Position numbers and translations under genes: made by a program. A DNA stretch of 64,000 nucleotides from NCBI GenBank assembly GCA_951230915.1, contig OX579637.1, positions 31,620,001 to 31,684,000 of the forward strand, in the 5' to 3' direction. Of the stretch, positions 23,350-34,641 are shown piece by piece (the stretch's first letter is position 1; every line of letters begins with the position of its first letter). Source of the DNA: Antitrichia curtipendula (lineage: Eukaryota > Streptophyta > Bryopsida > Hypnales > Leucodontaceae). The notes beneath the pieces were generated by a model. It did not search any database. It was not told where the DNA came from and saw only the letters and a list, made by a program, of their open reading frames with translations.

Positions 23350-26300
23350 GGTAGAGGTGTAAACTAAGAATCTTATCAAGATTAACATTCCCTTACAATA
23401 GGTGTAGTAAAAGAGAGATAATTATGTTAACAGGAAGTTAAGACTTCCTATTTGTATCGGGAACTGGAACCGGAAGATGATCCGGATCAGTACCCGAGAA
23501 TATCTCGAAATGATGAGATCGGATGCTGACAAATACCGGAAGAGGCTGCGGGACCTACCGGAAGTCAGCAGAGCAATTCTTGGATCCAACGGCTCTACCG
23601 AAAATTAGGTATGACCGTTCAACGGTCAGATCCTCCCAAGATGACGGCGGAAACGGGAAACCTAAACGGTTAGGAACCAAGTGGAGGAAGATGACCTAGG
23701 GGTTGGGACTTCCACTCTCCTTTCTTGTTATGATGTTTGCAGCACCCTTCGAGCACTTAGAGTTGTTTGGGAGTGTGAAGGAGTGAGAGGAAAGCAAGTC
23801 CAGAGTTTCCGGATCCGGTAGAGAAGAAGGATCCAGTCGCTTGTAGTTTCTGAGGGATTGTGCAAGGTTTGTAGAGGGAGACAGATCTCTGAGGGAGAGA
23901 TGGTGAAGGTGGAAGGCAGTGGGTCTGGGGTGGTGAAGATCAAGAACATCTATCTAGCCATTCTGAAGGATGAGAGAGAGAAGAAATAGTTGGAGGAGGA
24001 TCTGAGCCAAATCGGAGTAGCGGGGTTTCTTAGTCGCCCCTGGAGTTTGGAGAAGAGTAAGGAAGCGAGGGACCTGTCGGCAGAGTCTGATGAGATCCTA
24101 AAGAGGGTACGGAGTTTTGTATCCCATTCCGAGGATGTGTTAAATAAAGCTCGACTTTATAATGAGAAAATTCACAAGGCTGGTTTGGAAGCAACAGCCA
24201 AGGCAGTGATGGTTTTGGCGGAGTACTCGGAGGCAATCGAGAAATTCATGTACGAGATCCGCGAAGCCCTTCAACAGGCCGGATACCTTCCGGGTTCAGA
24301 GAAGAAGACAAGGGTAGAGACAAGGAAGGAGACGTCGCCGATTCGGTCGGCTCAGATCATGTCTCCTCCAAAGGAAAGAGAAGTGGAGAAGAAGATACCA
24401 ACCAAGGATTCCTCTAAGGCTAAGACAGAGGCAAAAGAAGGATCCGCACACGGATCTGGATCGAAGAAAGGCACTCGGAAGTCGGAATCCGACTTAGAGA
24501 CACCAAAGGGTAAGGGTTCTAAACCCTCTTCTCATACCCCCAGTACAACAAAGAGGAAGATTACGCCTAAGAGGGCCAAAGAGGTGTCTCTAGAGAGTCA
24601 CCATTTAGAGGAGGATGAGACGCCGAATACTTCTGAGAAGGAGGAAAGCTAATCGCAATCCGATTTCGGATCAGAGTCTCATCCGGAATCCGAATCCGAA
24701 GAGGAATCGGAGCCATTGCCAATCTCTCCAGCGCGCTTCAAGGGGAAAACTCCAACACCATCGCAGGGTAAGATGGCAACAAAGGCAAAACCACCAACAA
24801 GCAGGAAACAACCATTGTGGAGAGGATCAGTCAAACAGGAGGAATCTTCCCCGAAACGGCTTAGAAAGTAGATAGGAAGCGGCTTGCAAAGTAGGTAGGA
24901 AGTACTTAGGAAGGATCCTAGGAAGTTAGATGAAAACCAGAGTTGGAAGTAGGTAGAAAGCTACTCGTGAGGTGCTTTCTAGTTGGATGCACCTGGACTT
25001 CCTCTTTTTCGGGAATTTTGGATCTGAGATCCACTTTTTGCGGAAAGGGGAGGACGGTAGGAAAGTCAATTGTTAGTGGATAGGGAATGACGCGTGTCAT
25101 TCTCTGGTCCTATTTTTGGATTTCTGGGGACCTTTAGGGTTTTCCCTTAGTTTGGTATTTAGGGATTGGGAGTTAGTTCTAACTTCGGGCAGTTTCATAT
25201 TCTTGTTTTCATATTCTATCTTGCAAAGAAAGCTTGGATTTCAACTCCATTGAGTACTGGTCAGAAAAGTCTTAGTCTTGTATGAGGGGTTAGGCGGTGC
25301 TTTGACCACGGCTAGTTCAAGTGGCTTGGTGGTGGAAACTTGAGAGGAGAAGTTACCCCCGGATTCTATCTGGATCCGGTTTTAGGAGTATTGGGATCTA
25401 GTTGATAATCCTTTGTGTAGTGGGAGGAAATTCTGATTGTTGAAGTTTCTTGAGTGTCTTCTGAGTGGGATAGCCTTTCTTAGGTTAGATAAGTTCTTCA
25501 GGTGGGAGAGTGAGCGCTAGCCAACGTTAGAAGAGGTCATGTTGAATCCGGAAGAGAAGAACATGAAGATAGTCTATATCTCTTAGTTAGCAAAGTACCA
25601 GATCTGGCTTTTGGGATTTGGTCCAGATAAGTCTGTCGTTATAGTAAAAGAAGATTGTGGAGGTTTCCTGAGTGACCTACTGGTGAGGAGTGATGTCTAG
25701 ATTAGTTGTGAGGAAGAATCCGCATCCAAGATTTATTAGTTTGTGTGCTTTGTGTTTTCTCTAAGTGGAACTTCAGTCACTATAATCTATTGAAGGGTAG
25801 GGTATACGTTCCCTTCCTTAACCCCAAGAGCGGAACCCTCTGACATAGAGGTTAAACTATTGCATCGGTGACTTGGTTTACTGGATCCGGATCCGAGAAA
25901 GGCACAGAATAACGACACTCTTTCCGGTTCCGCATCTGTTAGATCGATTACTAAAGTATTGGGTAGAACTAGACACTGATACTGATTTATAAACCCATTT
26001 TGTGTGGGTTTGATACATGAAGAGTATGTGAGTTTAAAGGGAAGAAGGTTTAGAGGATACGGATAGGAAAATACAGTTCCTAGTTTACAGTTCCGGATTC
26101 CTTTTGCCTTGGGTTTTGGTTGCTTTCCGTATTGTGAATTCCGGAAGATTGAGGAAACTACGAGTTAAAATCCTGTGGGAATGATACACGAGTCATCTTG
26201 GGTGTTTTGTCATTTAAAAACATCTAAAGGTAGGATTTGTGCTTTCTTGTACTATGACAATAATGGATGTTTTATGTTAGATTGCACTATGCTACCGATT
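23350..26300 (+). mobile_element. Retroelement 3' part, copy C
   Basis: A retroelement fragment sits inside the 18.7-27.9 kb element. It consists of a leader (about 23,400-23,899), an ORF (23,900-24,871) and a long non-coding tail matching copies A and B, ending near the GGGAATGATACACGAGTCA word at about 26,178. The palindromes typical of the host element resume only after it (27.78 kb). I could not fix the exact ends or a target duplication. Confidence 0.5.
23900..24871 (+). pseudogene. Retroelement ORF, copy C (two in-frame stops, internal deletion)
   Basis: From ATG 23,900 a single frame of 324 codons runs to TAG at 24,869-24,871, broken only by TAG at 23,987-23,989 and TAA at 24,650-24,652. 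Both are explained by one C-to-T change from CAG and CAA. The N-terminus (MVKVEGSGSG, KQLEEDLSQIG) matches the N-terminus of copy B. From about residue 60 it matches the C-terminal third (LSAESDEIL, EYSEAIEKFMYEIREA, the Lys/Ser/Glu-rich tail, KRLRK at the end). The middle of the copy B protein, including KMDSSLGNTK, is missing, so copy C is internally deleted. The product would be charged, partly coiled-coil and basic at the tail; function is unknown. Confidence 0.6.
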
Positions 26301-26319
26301 ACTAGTGAGAAACTTTCAT

Positions 26320-26730
26320 GTCAATTCATTCTGGTTGACAAGGGGGAGTGGAGAATCTCTAATTTTGTGACATCAACAATATGCCACTCTATGACTATGT
26401 CTCGTAGTATAGTGTAGATAACCAAATAGATTGTAGTTGATATTTGTAAAAATCAGATAGTGACTAGTAAAACGGACTAACTGGATGTATTATAATTTGT
26501 TTTGAAATAAATATATATGTCACCAACTCATCAATGGATCTAGTGGCAAATGAATTGGTTTTGTCCATATTTGTATCCACTGCAAGAAAATTCGAAGGGT
26601 GCTCTGCCCATTGGCACAAACAATCTCTTAGTAGAGGGTTTATGCAATCGCTTAGTAGTGTTCAGTGTTATTTGCCATTTTATGGGTTACCTAATTCATA
26701 ATTTCAACAAGTAACAATATATTTTGTTTT
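26320..26730. other. Gap, no feature seen
   Basis: A short AT-rich stretch lies between the retroelement tail and the next coding remnant. Nothing recognisable was found. Confidence 0.4.
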
Positions 26731-26733
26731 GTT

Positions 26734-27501
26734 TTGTTTGATCAAGTAGTAGCAAGGGCCCATAGAAAGAATGTGCCACAGACCGTATCTTCATTAGTTG
26801 CCCAACTTCAAACAAAGTGGTTGAACATTGTTTTCAATTTGAACAGAGTATTGAGTGAGAGCAAGGGTCAAGGGCCACATTTGAGAAAGAAACATTATAC
26901 AATTCGTGATAATGTGTTCTCCGATCAAATCCCTACTATCATTGGAACGAAAGTCGTCTTTGTTTGTCCCAACTTGAGGAAATTCTTAGAGGAGGTTTTT
27001 AGGATTTCAAATCGCGTCGTAGTTTAAAGCTCAATGTTGAAAAAAATAGTAGAGCCTGTCTCTTGTTTTCTGTTCCCAAACTTGAAGGTGCCATTCAACA
27101 TCCTAGCTCAAGACAGGTACAGGAAGATAGAAGTATCCAAAAAGAAATTCCTTTTGCAAGCTAGGAGTCCAAGAAAGGATTTGCTTCTCAAGGTGCTTGA
27201 AGACCAACTATTCATTGATCCGTGTGATCCTCAGTCCTTTAACAAAGATAATCCTATTCTCATCGATGACTCTCCGCAAAAAAGCGTCCTCAATAAAAAT
27301 AGGAATGCAATACACCTTGAGACTTGGAAACATTTTATCCCTAGGGACAAGGTTTTGTTGGACTGCCTTGCTCTATGGTTGAGGCGAGTCTACGAGGAAT
27401 GTCCAATTGGGCGGTTGCGAGAATTTGTTGATGAGAACCGCATTGGCGTGCCTCATGTATTCCCTTTTGATGGTATTGGAAGTTTATTATGGAAGGAATG
27501 A
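26734..27501 (+). pseudogene. Unrecognised coding remnant in two frames
   Basis: Two ORFs (26,734-27,027 and 27,034-27,501) follow each other with text that looks like real protein: KWLNIVFNLNRVLSE, TIIGTKVVFVCPNLRKFLEE, then FLLQARSPRKDLLLKVLED and WLRRVYEECPIGRLREFV. The second could continue the first after a stop and a frame change, giving about 250 residues without membrane segments or zinc motifs. I do not recognise the family. Three GATAA palindromes follow within 400 bp, so it probably belongs to the same element as the ParB-like pseudogene, separated from it by the retroelement. Confidence 0.4.
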
Positions 27502-27782
27502 AGAATTCCGCCAAAAACTTGGGATCTTGGCTTGTCTTGCTAGAGATGAAAGCAGTGATAGAGCTAGGGAGTCATAGAAAGAAATAGACTTCTTGGTGTC
27601 ACGGTTGATTTTTGAACTGGTTGTATATTTTGTGATTACGAATTTTTATGTAAATTTAAATCAATTTTGTTAGAAAAGTTCTGGAATTTTGATTTGATTC
27701 CTCAACCTCTTTTCGGGGGCACTAAATTGTTTTTTTGACTTTAAGTGCAACATTGTATTTCCTTCTATGTTGAGGTACCGTT

Positions 27783-27872
27783 GGATCAAGGATAATTTGT
27801 ATAAGAGATCGATTGTCTTTGGTTCAAGGATAAATTGTAGAAGCTTTGTGCTATCTTTGGATCGAGGATAAA
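27783..27872. repeat. Palindrome cluster at the 3' side
   Basis: Three degenerate copies of the GATAA palindrome occur: GGATCAAGGATAA at 27,783, CTTTGGTTCAAGGATAA at about 27,815 and TATCTTTGGATCGAGGATAA at about 27,852. They mirror the cluster at 18.77-19.37 kb on the other side of the element. Confidence 0.65.
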
Positions 27873-28119
27873 ATGTGGGAGAATTATGTTTACTCTTATT
27901 GCTTCAGGTGGGAGGATCGGTAATGCATTTGTGCCAATAGAAGCAACCTATAACTATAAGTCTTTTGTCGAGGTGTGAAGCACCTCTCTTAAGGATATTG
28001 GACTCGGTTGGAGAAAGCGGCTTGCCATTCTAGGCCTTACATTCTTGGCTCTGCCATAGACACGGCTTCGGTAGCAATTGACTTTTCTAAGGGGAATGTG
28101 GAAGAAGCAAGGTTGACGA

Positions 28120-28345
28120 ATTGGAACGTCCGAGGGCAAATCACGTCCAAAAAGCGGATGTCCGGACATCCGGACGCAGCGTCCGCGGACGCTGTTGCGG
28201 ACGCAGCGGACGTAGTGGCCACCGTCCGACGGACGCAGACCACCGGACGGGCGGTTCGACTCGGACGACCGAGTCCACTTCGGGAGGGCGTCCGCCGCCG
28301 GACCTATTTTAGGTTTGGTTGCGGACGGGTATAAAGGCAGACGGC
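28120..28345 (+). promoter_or_regulatory. CGTCCG-cluster promoter with TATA box
   Basis: About a dozen CGTCCG/CGGACG/TCCGGACA words occur in 220 bp, ending in GGACGGGTATAAAGG with TATAAA at 28,330-28,335 and GACGGCCC just after. The ATG of the downstream gene is at 28,486, about 150 bp past the TATA box. The same arrangement occurs before the genes at 33,157 (plus) and 39,009 (minus). The small ORFs across it are artefacts of GC content. Confidence 0.65.
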
Positions 28346-28485
28346 CCTTCCATTCTTCCTCACTTCTTCTCTCCATTTAGAGGTGGAACCCGTGTCGGAA
28401 GTTACAACCGTTGCTTCATTGTGCTGGTTGCTCCTATACGGGTGGAGAGTGAGGTCAATTATTTTGATATCACTTGCCGTCAGTC

Positions 28486-31400
28486 ATGACAACGGAAGGT
28501 ACGAGCAAGGGCACTGTAGCGATGACTTCAAGAGGTGGCAAGAACGGGAAGACAAAATCAAAGGGGACTGCCCACAAGCTTCACTGGGACATTTTAGATG
28601 ATCCAAATATAAAAGCGGAGAGCGAATGGGAGAAGGAGGAAGAAACTTATTGGACCTCCAAAATCTGCAAAAAATACATGAAAATGTATCACATCGACAA
28701 GTTGTGGCCTCGTGAGTTCCACATTATTCACACACGAGGGTTCTGTTGCAGGCCGTCAAATTGCAAGGATGGACATTTTGTCCATCGATCACTTGAGGTT
28801 TGGCGGGCCCTCTTTGGGGACAAATCAATGAGTAAGGGTCTCATGAACTACAGCCTGGCCTCTATGGTGTATGCTGAGCTCATATTGGCTCGAAAGGTGG
28901 ATTGGAGCACATATCCAACAACAACTGGGGCTCCGCTTTTGCTTACAGTAGGGCAAAAAGATATTCCCGATTTGTATGATCCAAAGGCAAGTCCAAGTGA
29001 GGCACCAAAATCACAGAAGCGACAAAAACATGCTTTAATGCAGGTTAAGAAAGAGATCATGGAGGGGGAAAATATTGGAGTACATTTGGATTCTACAAAG
29101 ATTCCAACTACAATGTCAAATGCCACGTTGGAAGGTGTTGACGGAGAGGTGTTTTTAACTCCTCGGGCGGATTGGATATGCACACGCAATTTTACATCCG
29201 TGGTTGAACAAAGTGGTGCTTCAAGCATGCGGCCCATGAAGGAGGAACCGATGGCCCCGTCTGCACCACAAAAATGTCGGAAAGAGGTTCATCCCGAACA
29301 AATGGCAAGGGCCATTGCATCAATTGATAATATCATAGCGAGCGATGCTACGAATTTTATGACACAAGTACCTTGCAATCAAGACTTACCAACCACACCG
29401 AGCCCCGTATTGAGTCCCGTATTGGGCCCCGTATCAAGCCCCGTATTGGGCCCCGTATTGGGCCCCGTATCAAGCCCCATGTTGGGCCCCGTATCGAGCC
29501 CAAGAGTTGAAGGGCAGATGTTGCCAAAAAATGGAAAGCAACTCGATAGCATGGCGCAAAATGTGTCCATTGATGACAACCCATTGGATAAAAGCTATCC
29601 GCATTTGTCAACTCAAAATTTGGCACAATTGGAGGATCTTTGTCATTTGCCAATGGTGAGTGAATTGGAAAGCTTGTTGGAAGCTTCTTATTTGTTTAGG
29701 GCACATCAACAAGACATCTCTCTTCAACCAAAGCAAGTAATCGAGACAAATGAGGCCGGTCCTAGTAACCCCGCAAACAAGGCGGGCTTTACTGAAACCG
29801 CAAACGAGGCCGGACCGAGTAATCCCTTCGCCGAATACAGTGATGAATGGCCCAATTTTGTGATCACCTCAAAAAGATTGTCGGTTACAGCTAAATTTGT
29901 AGCTAGCATTGCCCCCAAACTTATGGAAGTTGCTCAGGAATTCACCTAATCCGGGCCCGAGTTGGTGAAAGGTGCCTTATCGTTTTGGGATTTTGTCACG
30001 TCTATAAAACCATTATTGGAGGAGCGGATCAAAAATAATCGCAAAGTGATCATCTTGACTAGAGAGAATGAGAAATACAAGGCCTTGAAGGTAGAGCACG
30101 AGAAATTGAAAGAAGAGCACAAGCAATTGCTTGCTTCATTCAAAGGAGTGTGCGCTAATTATGAAAGATTTGCAAACGCACAGGATCGCCGATATGACGC
30201 TCTAGTTTCTCAGAGGGAATTTATCGAGAAATTGGAGTACAAAATTGTACAATTCAAGGAAAAGAATTTCAAGGATGGGGGATGGGTTCTTTCATAGACC
30301 GGCGGAGCCGTGTGTATAGAAGCGGTTGAGGAAAACAACCAAAAGGAAGTAATATATGAAACCGCCATGGATAATCCTCCTCCCACATTCCGAGACGCGT
30401 CCATGCAAACGGAAGGCCACGAGTTTGAAGAGGTGAAGCATGAACTAAAGTTGGTAACTCAACAAAACGTCTATTTGGAGGCACAATATCAGAAAATGAT
30501 GCAAGTAGTAGAGCTAGTAACCCGAGCAATGAAGGGGCTTCTCAAATTAGCCATGAAGTCAAAGGAGCAATGCGATGCCATTTCCTCCAACCTTCTATCT
30601 ATTAGAATGATGTTTGAGGTACATCGTAGGGGTTCAATTGACGTCATATATTGAGGGGACATGTCGGCAATGTTTGAGCGATTGAATGACGCGCAGAAGA
30701 TTGCGTCAAAGTCCATCAATTGGACCTTGGAAGTAGAAGAAGGTTGGGCCCCTTACAACACGCATTCAGCACACATCAAAGAGGCAGACAAGATAGTAGT
30801 GTATGGTGAAAGTTCAAATACGGAACTATTGGAGGATAAATGCAGCCTTTGTCTAAATCATTTTGGTCCCGAGGGCGCCTTAATCATGGGCCAATGTCGC
30901 CACACTTACCTTATCACGTGTATGGTGGAATCATCCCTTGTTCGTTCGGTTTGTCCCGAGTGTCGATCTCCTTTGAGCCCTAGGTTTTACGAAATGATTG
31001 GGCACGAGGAGAGCATGCCCCCTAGCCACGAACACAATCGATGGACCCTTCCACTTGACCAAAAGCCATTTCTATTCCAAAATTACATTCATTGGGGGCG
31101 ACCTCTCATTTGGAATGCGCAAAAACTCATGCATGATGTTTGTGAGAACTACAATGATGAATTGGATGACTTTGACTGGATGACGCGCAATAGAGAGGTG
31201 GAGTTGCGGGCCAGGGGTATTGAAGACTTGGAGGCTCGAGAATTGTTTTGTCGTAGTATGGGGGGACACTGGAGCATCTCACATCAAAAGTTCTTCCGAT
31301 TTCCTGAAAAAGAAGTGCGGAAAGGAGAAGATAGCGTCTGCATAGAAGTGCAACCATCCCAAGAGTTCAACGAGCAGTACGGAGCATACAATCACAGCTT

Positions 31401-31755
31401 AATAGGGAGGGCCCTATTCTTATCAAAATTGGAAGAAGCTGCGCAAGTTCGTGCTGCTTTTAATAAAGATGGGCTATCAAGCACAGAACATGCACTCGTG
31501 GAGGTGGCAAGTGCATTTGATAAGAGGATCACCGACATTATAACGACGTGGAGGACTTTTCTACATGGCACAGGGCAAGCGATCTCGTTGACCCCTTGAG
31601 ATGATGACAAAGCGATAAATGCTATGATAGAAAAGATTTATTTGGCTTTGAGAGCGTTAAAGGCACAGGAAGTAGATTTGTCTCCCACAAGAAAAAATAA
31701 ACGGAAGATGGAAGACCAAGATGACTACTCTCCAGAAACCAAACGACTATCTTAG
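28486..31755 (+). pseudogene. RING/coiled-coil gene with four in-frame stops
   Basis: One reading frame of 1,090 codons runs from ATG 28,486 to TAG 31,753-31,755 without any frameshift. It is broken by TAA 29,947, TAG 30,295, TGA 30,652 and TGA 31,597, each one C-to-T step from CAA, CAG or CGA. Parts in order: an N-terminal Cys/His domain (ICKKYMKM, later CKDGHFVHR, LMNYSLASMVY) shared with the minus-strand gene at 38.4-39.0 kb; a Gly-Pro-Val-Leu/Ser repeat tract; a coiled coil (about 30,050-30,290); and a RING-type finger at 30,841-30,978 (CSLC, GQCRHTYLITC, CPEC). In the RING the fifth zinc ligand, normally His or Cys, is Leu. An E3 ubiquitin-ligase role would be typical of RING proteins, but this copy is unlikely to work. 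No introns are evident. Confidence 0.7.
29401..29508 (+). repeat. 12-bp coding minisatellite
   Basis: About nine units of a 12-bp repeat, consensus GTATTGGGCCCC with variants GTATCAAGCCCC and GTATTGAGTCCC, encode Gly/Ser-Pro-Val-Leu/Ser tetrapeptides inside the RING gene. Unit number is likely to vary between alleles. Confidence 0.8.
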
Positions 31756-31759
31756 AGCT

Positions 31760-32640
31760 ATTAATGATTTAATTTTTCCTTCGATCTTGAATCTACTTCT
31801 ACCTAACAATTTTTTAATGAGTGAAAACTAAGTGTTTCTTTTTAAATATCTTTTTTTTAGATTCTCAACTCAATTGTTTATCATATAAAATTAGACATTC
31901 ACCATCACTAGAGTAGCCTTTTTTAGTTAAAAAGGTTCATTGCAAAAAAATGTAGTTAAGCAAGGTGCCAAGGTGCCTAAAAAGTAGGGGTTAAACATTT
32001 CACATTTAATCATTTATTCATAACTCAATTGCCTAAATTTTGGCTAAAATGCACAAGGTGAAAGACGTACGTGAATATTCCTCAGAGAGTTGAATGACCA
32101 AACATCCCAATTTAGAAAAGCTAGAGAAGTAAACATTTAATTTTTAAATTCCATGCACAATTGCACATTGGTGAATTCTTTGAGGTATAAATTCATTCAA
32201 CTAATGTGGGACAATGGTGTTGATAAAGTTACATAAAAAGTCGATTGTTGAATCTATTTAGCAAAATATATTCACATAAGAAATTAAAAAATTGACTTCA
32301 AAGCTTTATTTGCGAACTTGTGCGTGCTATGAATTCAAGAAACACCTAAACCCAATCAAGAATCCTCAAGTTAAGTTCTTAATTGAAGATGGTCCATATA
32401 TTTCTTGAGGAACTTAATTTGCATTTGTTTTCATATTTTTAATTAGTTATGATTTCTTACATTTGTAACTTTAGAGTACAATTTAGGATTTAGGTTTTAG
32501 GGTATAGGGTTTAGGATGTAGGACTTAGTGTATAAAATTGAAGATCATTGCATTCAAAAACCGCTGGAGTTCTATTTAATGATTCAAGTTCTTTAAGTAA
32601 GAAAGTGAATCTCGATGAGATTTTTGTCTTTCCCATCCTT
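31760..32640. other. AT-rich spacer
   Basis: No gene was seen. A short degenerate telomere-like tract (TTTAGGTTTTAGGGTATAGG and following) lies at about 32,483-32,525. Confidence 0.45.
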
Positions 32641-32679
32641 GTCATTATTTGCTGGTCGAGGTCGTTTTAGGAGTCAGAT

Positions 32680-32945
32680 GATGCAGCCGTCCGCCTGGTC
32701 GGATGACCTCGAAAAATCTCTCAGTTTGATCTCCACTTAAGAGGAGCTGTCCGATCAGGCGGATTGCCTAGGGCGGACGGATCATCGTCCGCCTCGTCAG
32801 GACCATCCGATGGGTCGGACGGGCGGCGTCCGCCTGATCGGACGGTCCTGACGAGGCGGACGATGATCCGTCCGCCTTGTCGGGTCCGTCCGATCAAGCG
32901 GAAGGTCGAGGATAAAAGGGTCGGACGGCCCGTCCGCTCCTTACT
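32680..32945 (+). promoter_or_regulatory. CGTCCG-cluster promoter with hairpin and TATA-like box
   Basis: Dense CGTCCG/CGGACG words end in GATAAAAGGGTCGGACGGCC, with ATAAAA from 32,912 and CGGACGGCC right after, 245 bp before the ATG at 33,157. It has the same layout as the promoters at 28.1-28.35 and 39.26-39.39 kb. Confidence 0.65.
32772..32876. repeat. Perfect 33-bp inverted repeat in the promoter
   Basis: The arm at 32,772-32,804 (begins GGCGGACGGATCATCGTC) is exactly complementary to 32,844-32,876. With one mismatch the pairing continues six bases inward, leaving a loop of about 27 bases that itself contains CGGACG and CGTCCG. It would form a strong cruciform or RNA hairpin. Confidence 0.85.
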
Positions 32946-33156
32946 TTTATCTTCCCCCTTGTGCCATGCAAGAGAGAGCGGAGAGCTTGGTGGTTTATCC
33001 TCCATTGGCTCCTTTCTAAGGGAAGATAAGAGTGTGATTTCTAGGGGATACTTGTTGGGGTTTTTTTCTACATTTCGTGTATGATCATTTGGCATATCGT
33101 ATATTGCCTTGTGGATTACAAATTGCAAGTGCACTTCTAAACGTGATTTCATCACG

Positions 33157-34641
33157 ATGCCGAGATCAAAGAAGGCTGCGAAGGACAAACAAGTGAAGCC
33201 GGACAGTGAGGCGAGTATGGACGCTCCCTCTCTCGCTTGCAAAGCATTTCTCATTGAGTGCATTGTCAATTTTTATGAGTCGGAAACCACTGTGTCGTTG
33301 TATACCAAATATGCGAGGTATGAAGACGAGTGCCCAGCTAAATTCAAGGAAGATATGGCACAGAACTTCACGGATGCTTCAAACGTACCCTACTGGATTT
33401 ATGAAATGGAGAGTAAGGGCTTTCAACAATTTTTGAAGAACAAGGTCCATGATGCATTGTGGAATGCAAAGGTGATCTTAGAGAAGTACGCGAAGCAATA
33501 CCGCGTAGGTGATGGCACTTTTGAACAGGTCATTTTGAGGGCAAACTTGTTTGTTCGCCAGTGCGCCCCTTTTGCAAAGAATCGAAATAGGCGAGGTTCA
33601 TTGGGTTGGTGGAATAATGATGAGGGACTTGTGGAGTTGCAACGTGGGCAACGACATTTCTTAGCGCTTTCGGAAATAGCAAGGGTGATTCCACAAGATG
33701 ATCAAATCATGAGGGGTGGATACGCAACAATTCGGAGGGTCCGAATTGAAGGATGTCGTGAGATACCCACATTTTGGGAGTTCACAGCAAAGGTATCTCA
33801 TCAACAACGTTTACGACCTCCGCTCGCTAGGTTGGAACACCAAAACGAGTCAATGGCAGTGAGAATTCCACATGATGGAGTTATCCGGTTTTCTGCTGTT
33901 CATGCAACGCAAAACGAAGGGTACTCGTATTGGTGGAATGGCGGAACATTGAAGCAAATGTTAAAAATGGATAAGGAATATCCCGATAACATTGGCATTT
34001 GGTTGACTTATTCTCAACCGACCCCGGAAGAGGTGACCAAAGTTTTTTTTCTTGGTTGTTGGAGGAAGAAGCGCACAGAGCTTGCATGGGCATTGGTGCA
34101 CCTCATGAATGCAGTGCACAACGCTGGACATTTGCACAATGATCTTTCACTGGACAACATTATGTTTCACTTTCCCAATGATGGGTCACGTGTTTACATT
34201 GGAGTTTGCGATTGGGGCATGACTAATTTACGTAATGACCTAATGAAGTCCTTGTACACATTCACCTCTCAGAGTGAGCGGACTGAGACCTTGAAAAAGA
34301 GGTGGTGGGTGGACCCTTTTATTGCATACTTGCATAGAAGAGATGCGGATGTGACAATGATACCAAATTTATCACGTAAATCAGAGGAATATGCGGTTGG
34401 TCAAATAGCTCAAGCTATCAACAATGGTTGCATGTCGGCGGACTATGAGAGCTTACATCGGGAAAATGAAGGACATACAAGATTTAGCCATGAGGATTTG
34501 GCAAGGATTTTTCACCTTTACTTGGAGCGCCTTTGTGATTCGGTGATTGATTCTTGCCGTAGCTTGTCCGAAATCATCCATCGATTTACCAATAATTACA
34601 ACTCGCCTAATCCAGATGAACACTTCCGCCACTCATATTAG
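33157..34641 (+). CDS. Protein-kinase-like protein, intact single exon
   Basis: An uninterrupted 494-residue frame runs from ATG 33,157 (MPRSKKAAKDK) to TAG at 34,639-34,641. I chose this ATG because the open frame upstream to 33,109 has no ATG. About 180 N-terminal residues of unknown fold are followed by a kinase-like domain: glycine loop RGGYATIRRV near residue 187, lysine in FTAKV at 212, hinge-like YWWNGGTLKQML, catalytic loop HNDLSLDNIMF (Asp 329, with Asn replacing the usual Arg of HRD), and DWG (Asp 352) in place of DFG. The core catalytic residues are therefore present. It might phosphorylate proteins, but substrate and role are unknown. It is the only intact gene among the three with CGTCCG promoters and lies between two mutated neighbours. 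A non-functional pseudokinase is possible. Confidence 0.75.
   Translation: MPRSKKAAKDKQVKPDSEASMDAPSLACKAFLIECIVNFYESETTVSLYTKYARYEDECPAKFKEDMAQNFTDASNVPYWIYEMESKGFQQFLKNKVHDALWNAKVILEKYAKQYRVGDGTFEQVILRANLFVRQCAPFAKNRNRRGSLGWWNNDEGLVELQRGQRHFLALSEIARVIPQDDQIMRGGYATIRRVRIEGCREIPTFWEFTAKVSHQQRLRPPLARLEHQNESMAVRIPHDGVIRFSAVHATQNEGYSYWWNGGTLKQMLKMDKEYPDNIGIWLTYSQPTPEEVTKVFFLGCWRKKRTELAWALVHLMNAVHNAGHLHNDLSLDNIMFHFPNDGSRVYIGVCDWGMTNLRNDLMKSLYTFTSQSERTETLKKRWWVDPFIAYLHRRDADVTMIPNLSRKSEEYAVGQIAQAINNGCMSADYESLHRENEGHTRFSHEDLARIFHLYLERLCDSVIDSCRSLSEIIHRFTNNYNSPNPDEHFRHSY

Noticed and set aside
28008..28376. GC-rich ORFs upstream of the RING gene
   Set aside because: Open frames arise from the CGTCCG repeats; the TATA box inside argues for a promoter.
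28486..31755. Stop-codon readthrough, code reassignment or RNA editing to rescue the 1,090-codon frame
   Set aside because: The kinase-like and METTL13-like genes use normal stops, nuclear editing of this kind is not established in plants, and the lost RING ligand points to ordinary decay.
32478..32530. Interstitial telomere marking a chromosome fusion
   Set aside because: Only a few degenerate TTTAGGG-like units; too short and imperfect to support that.
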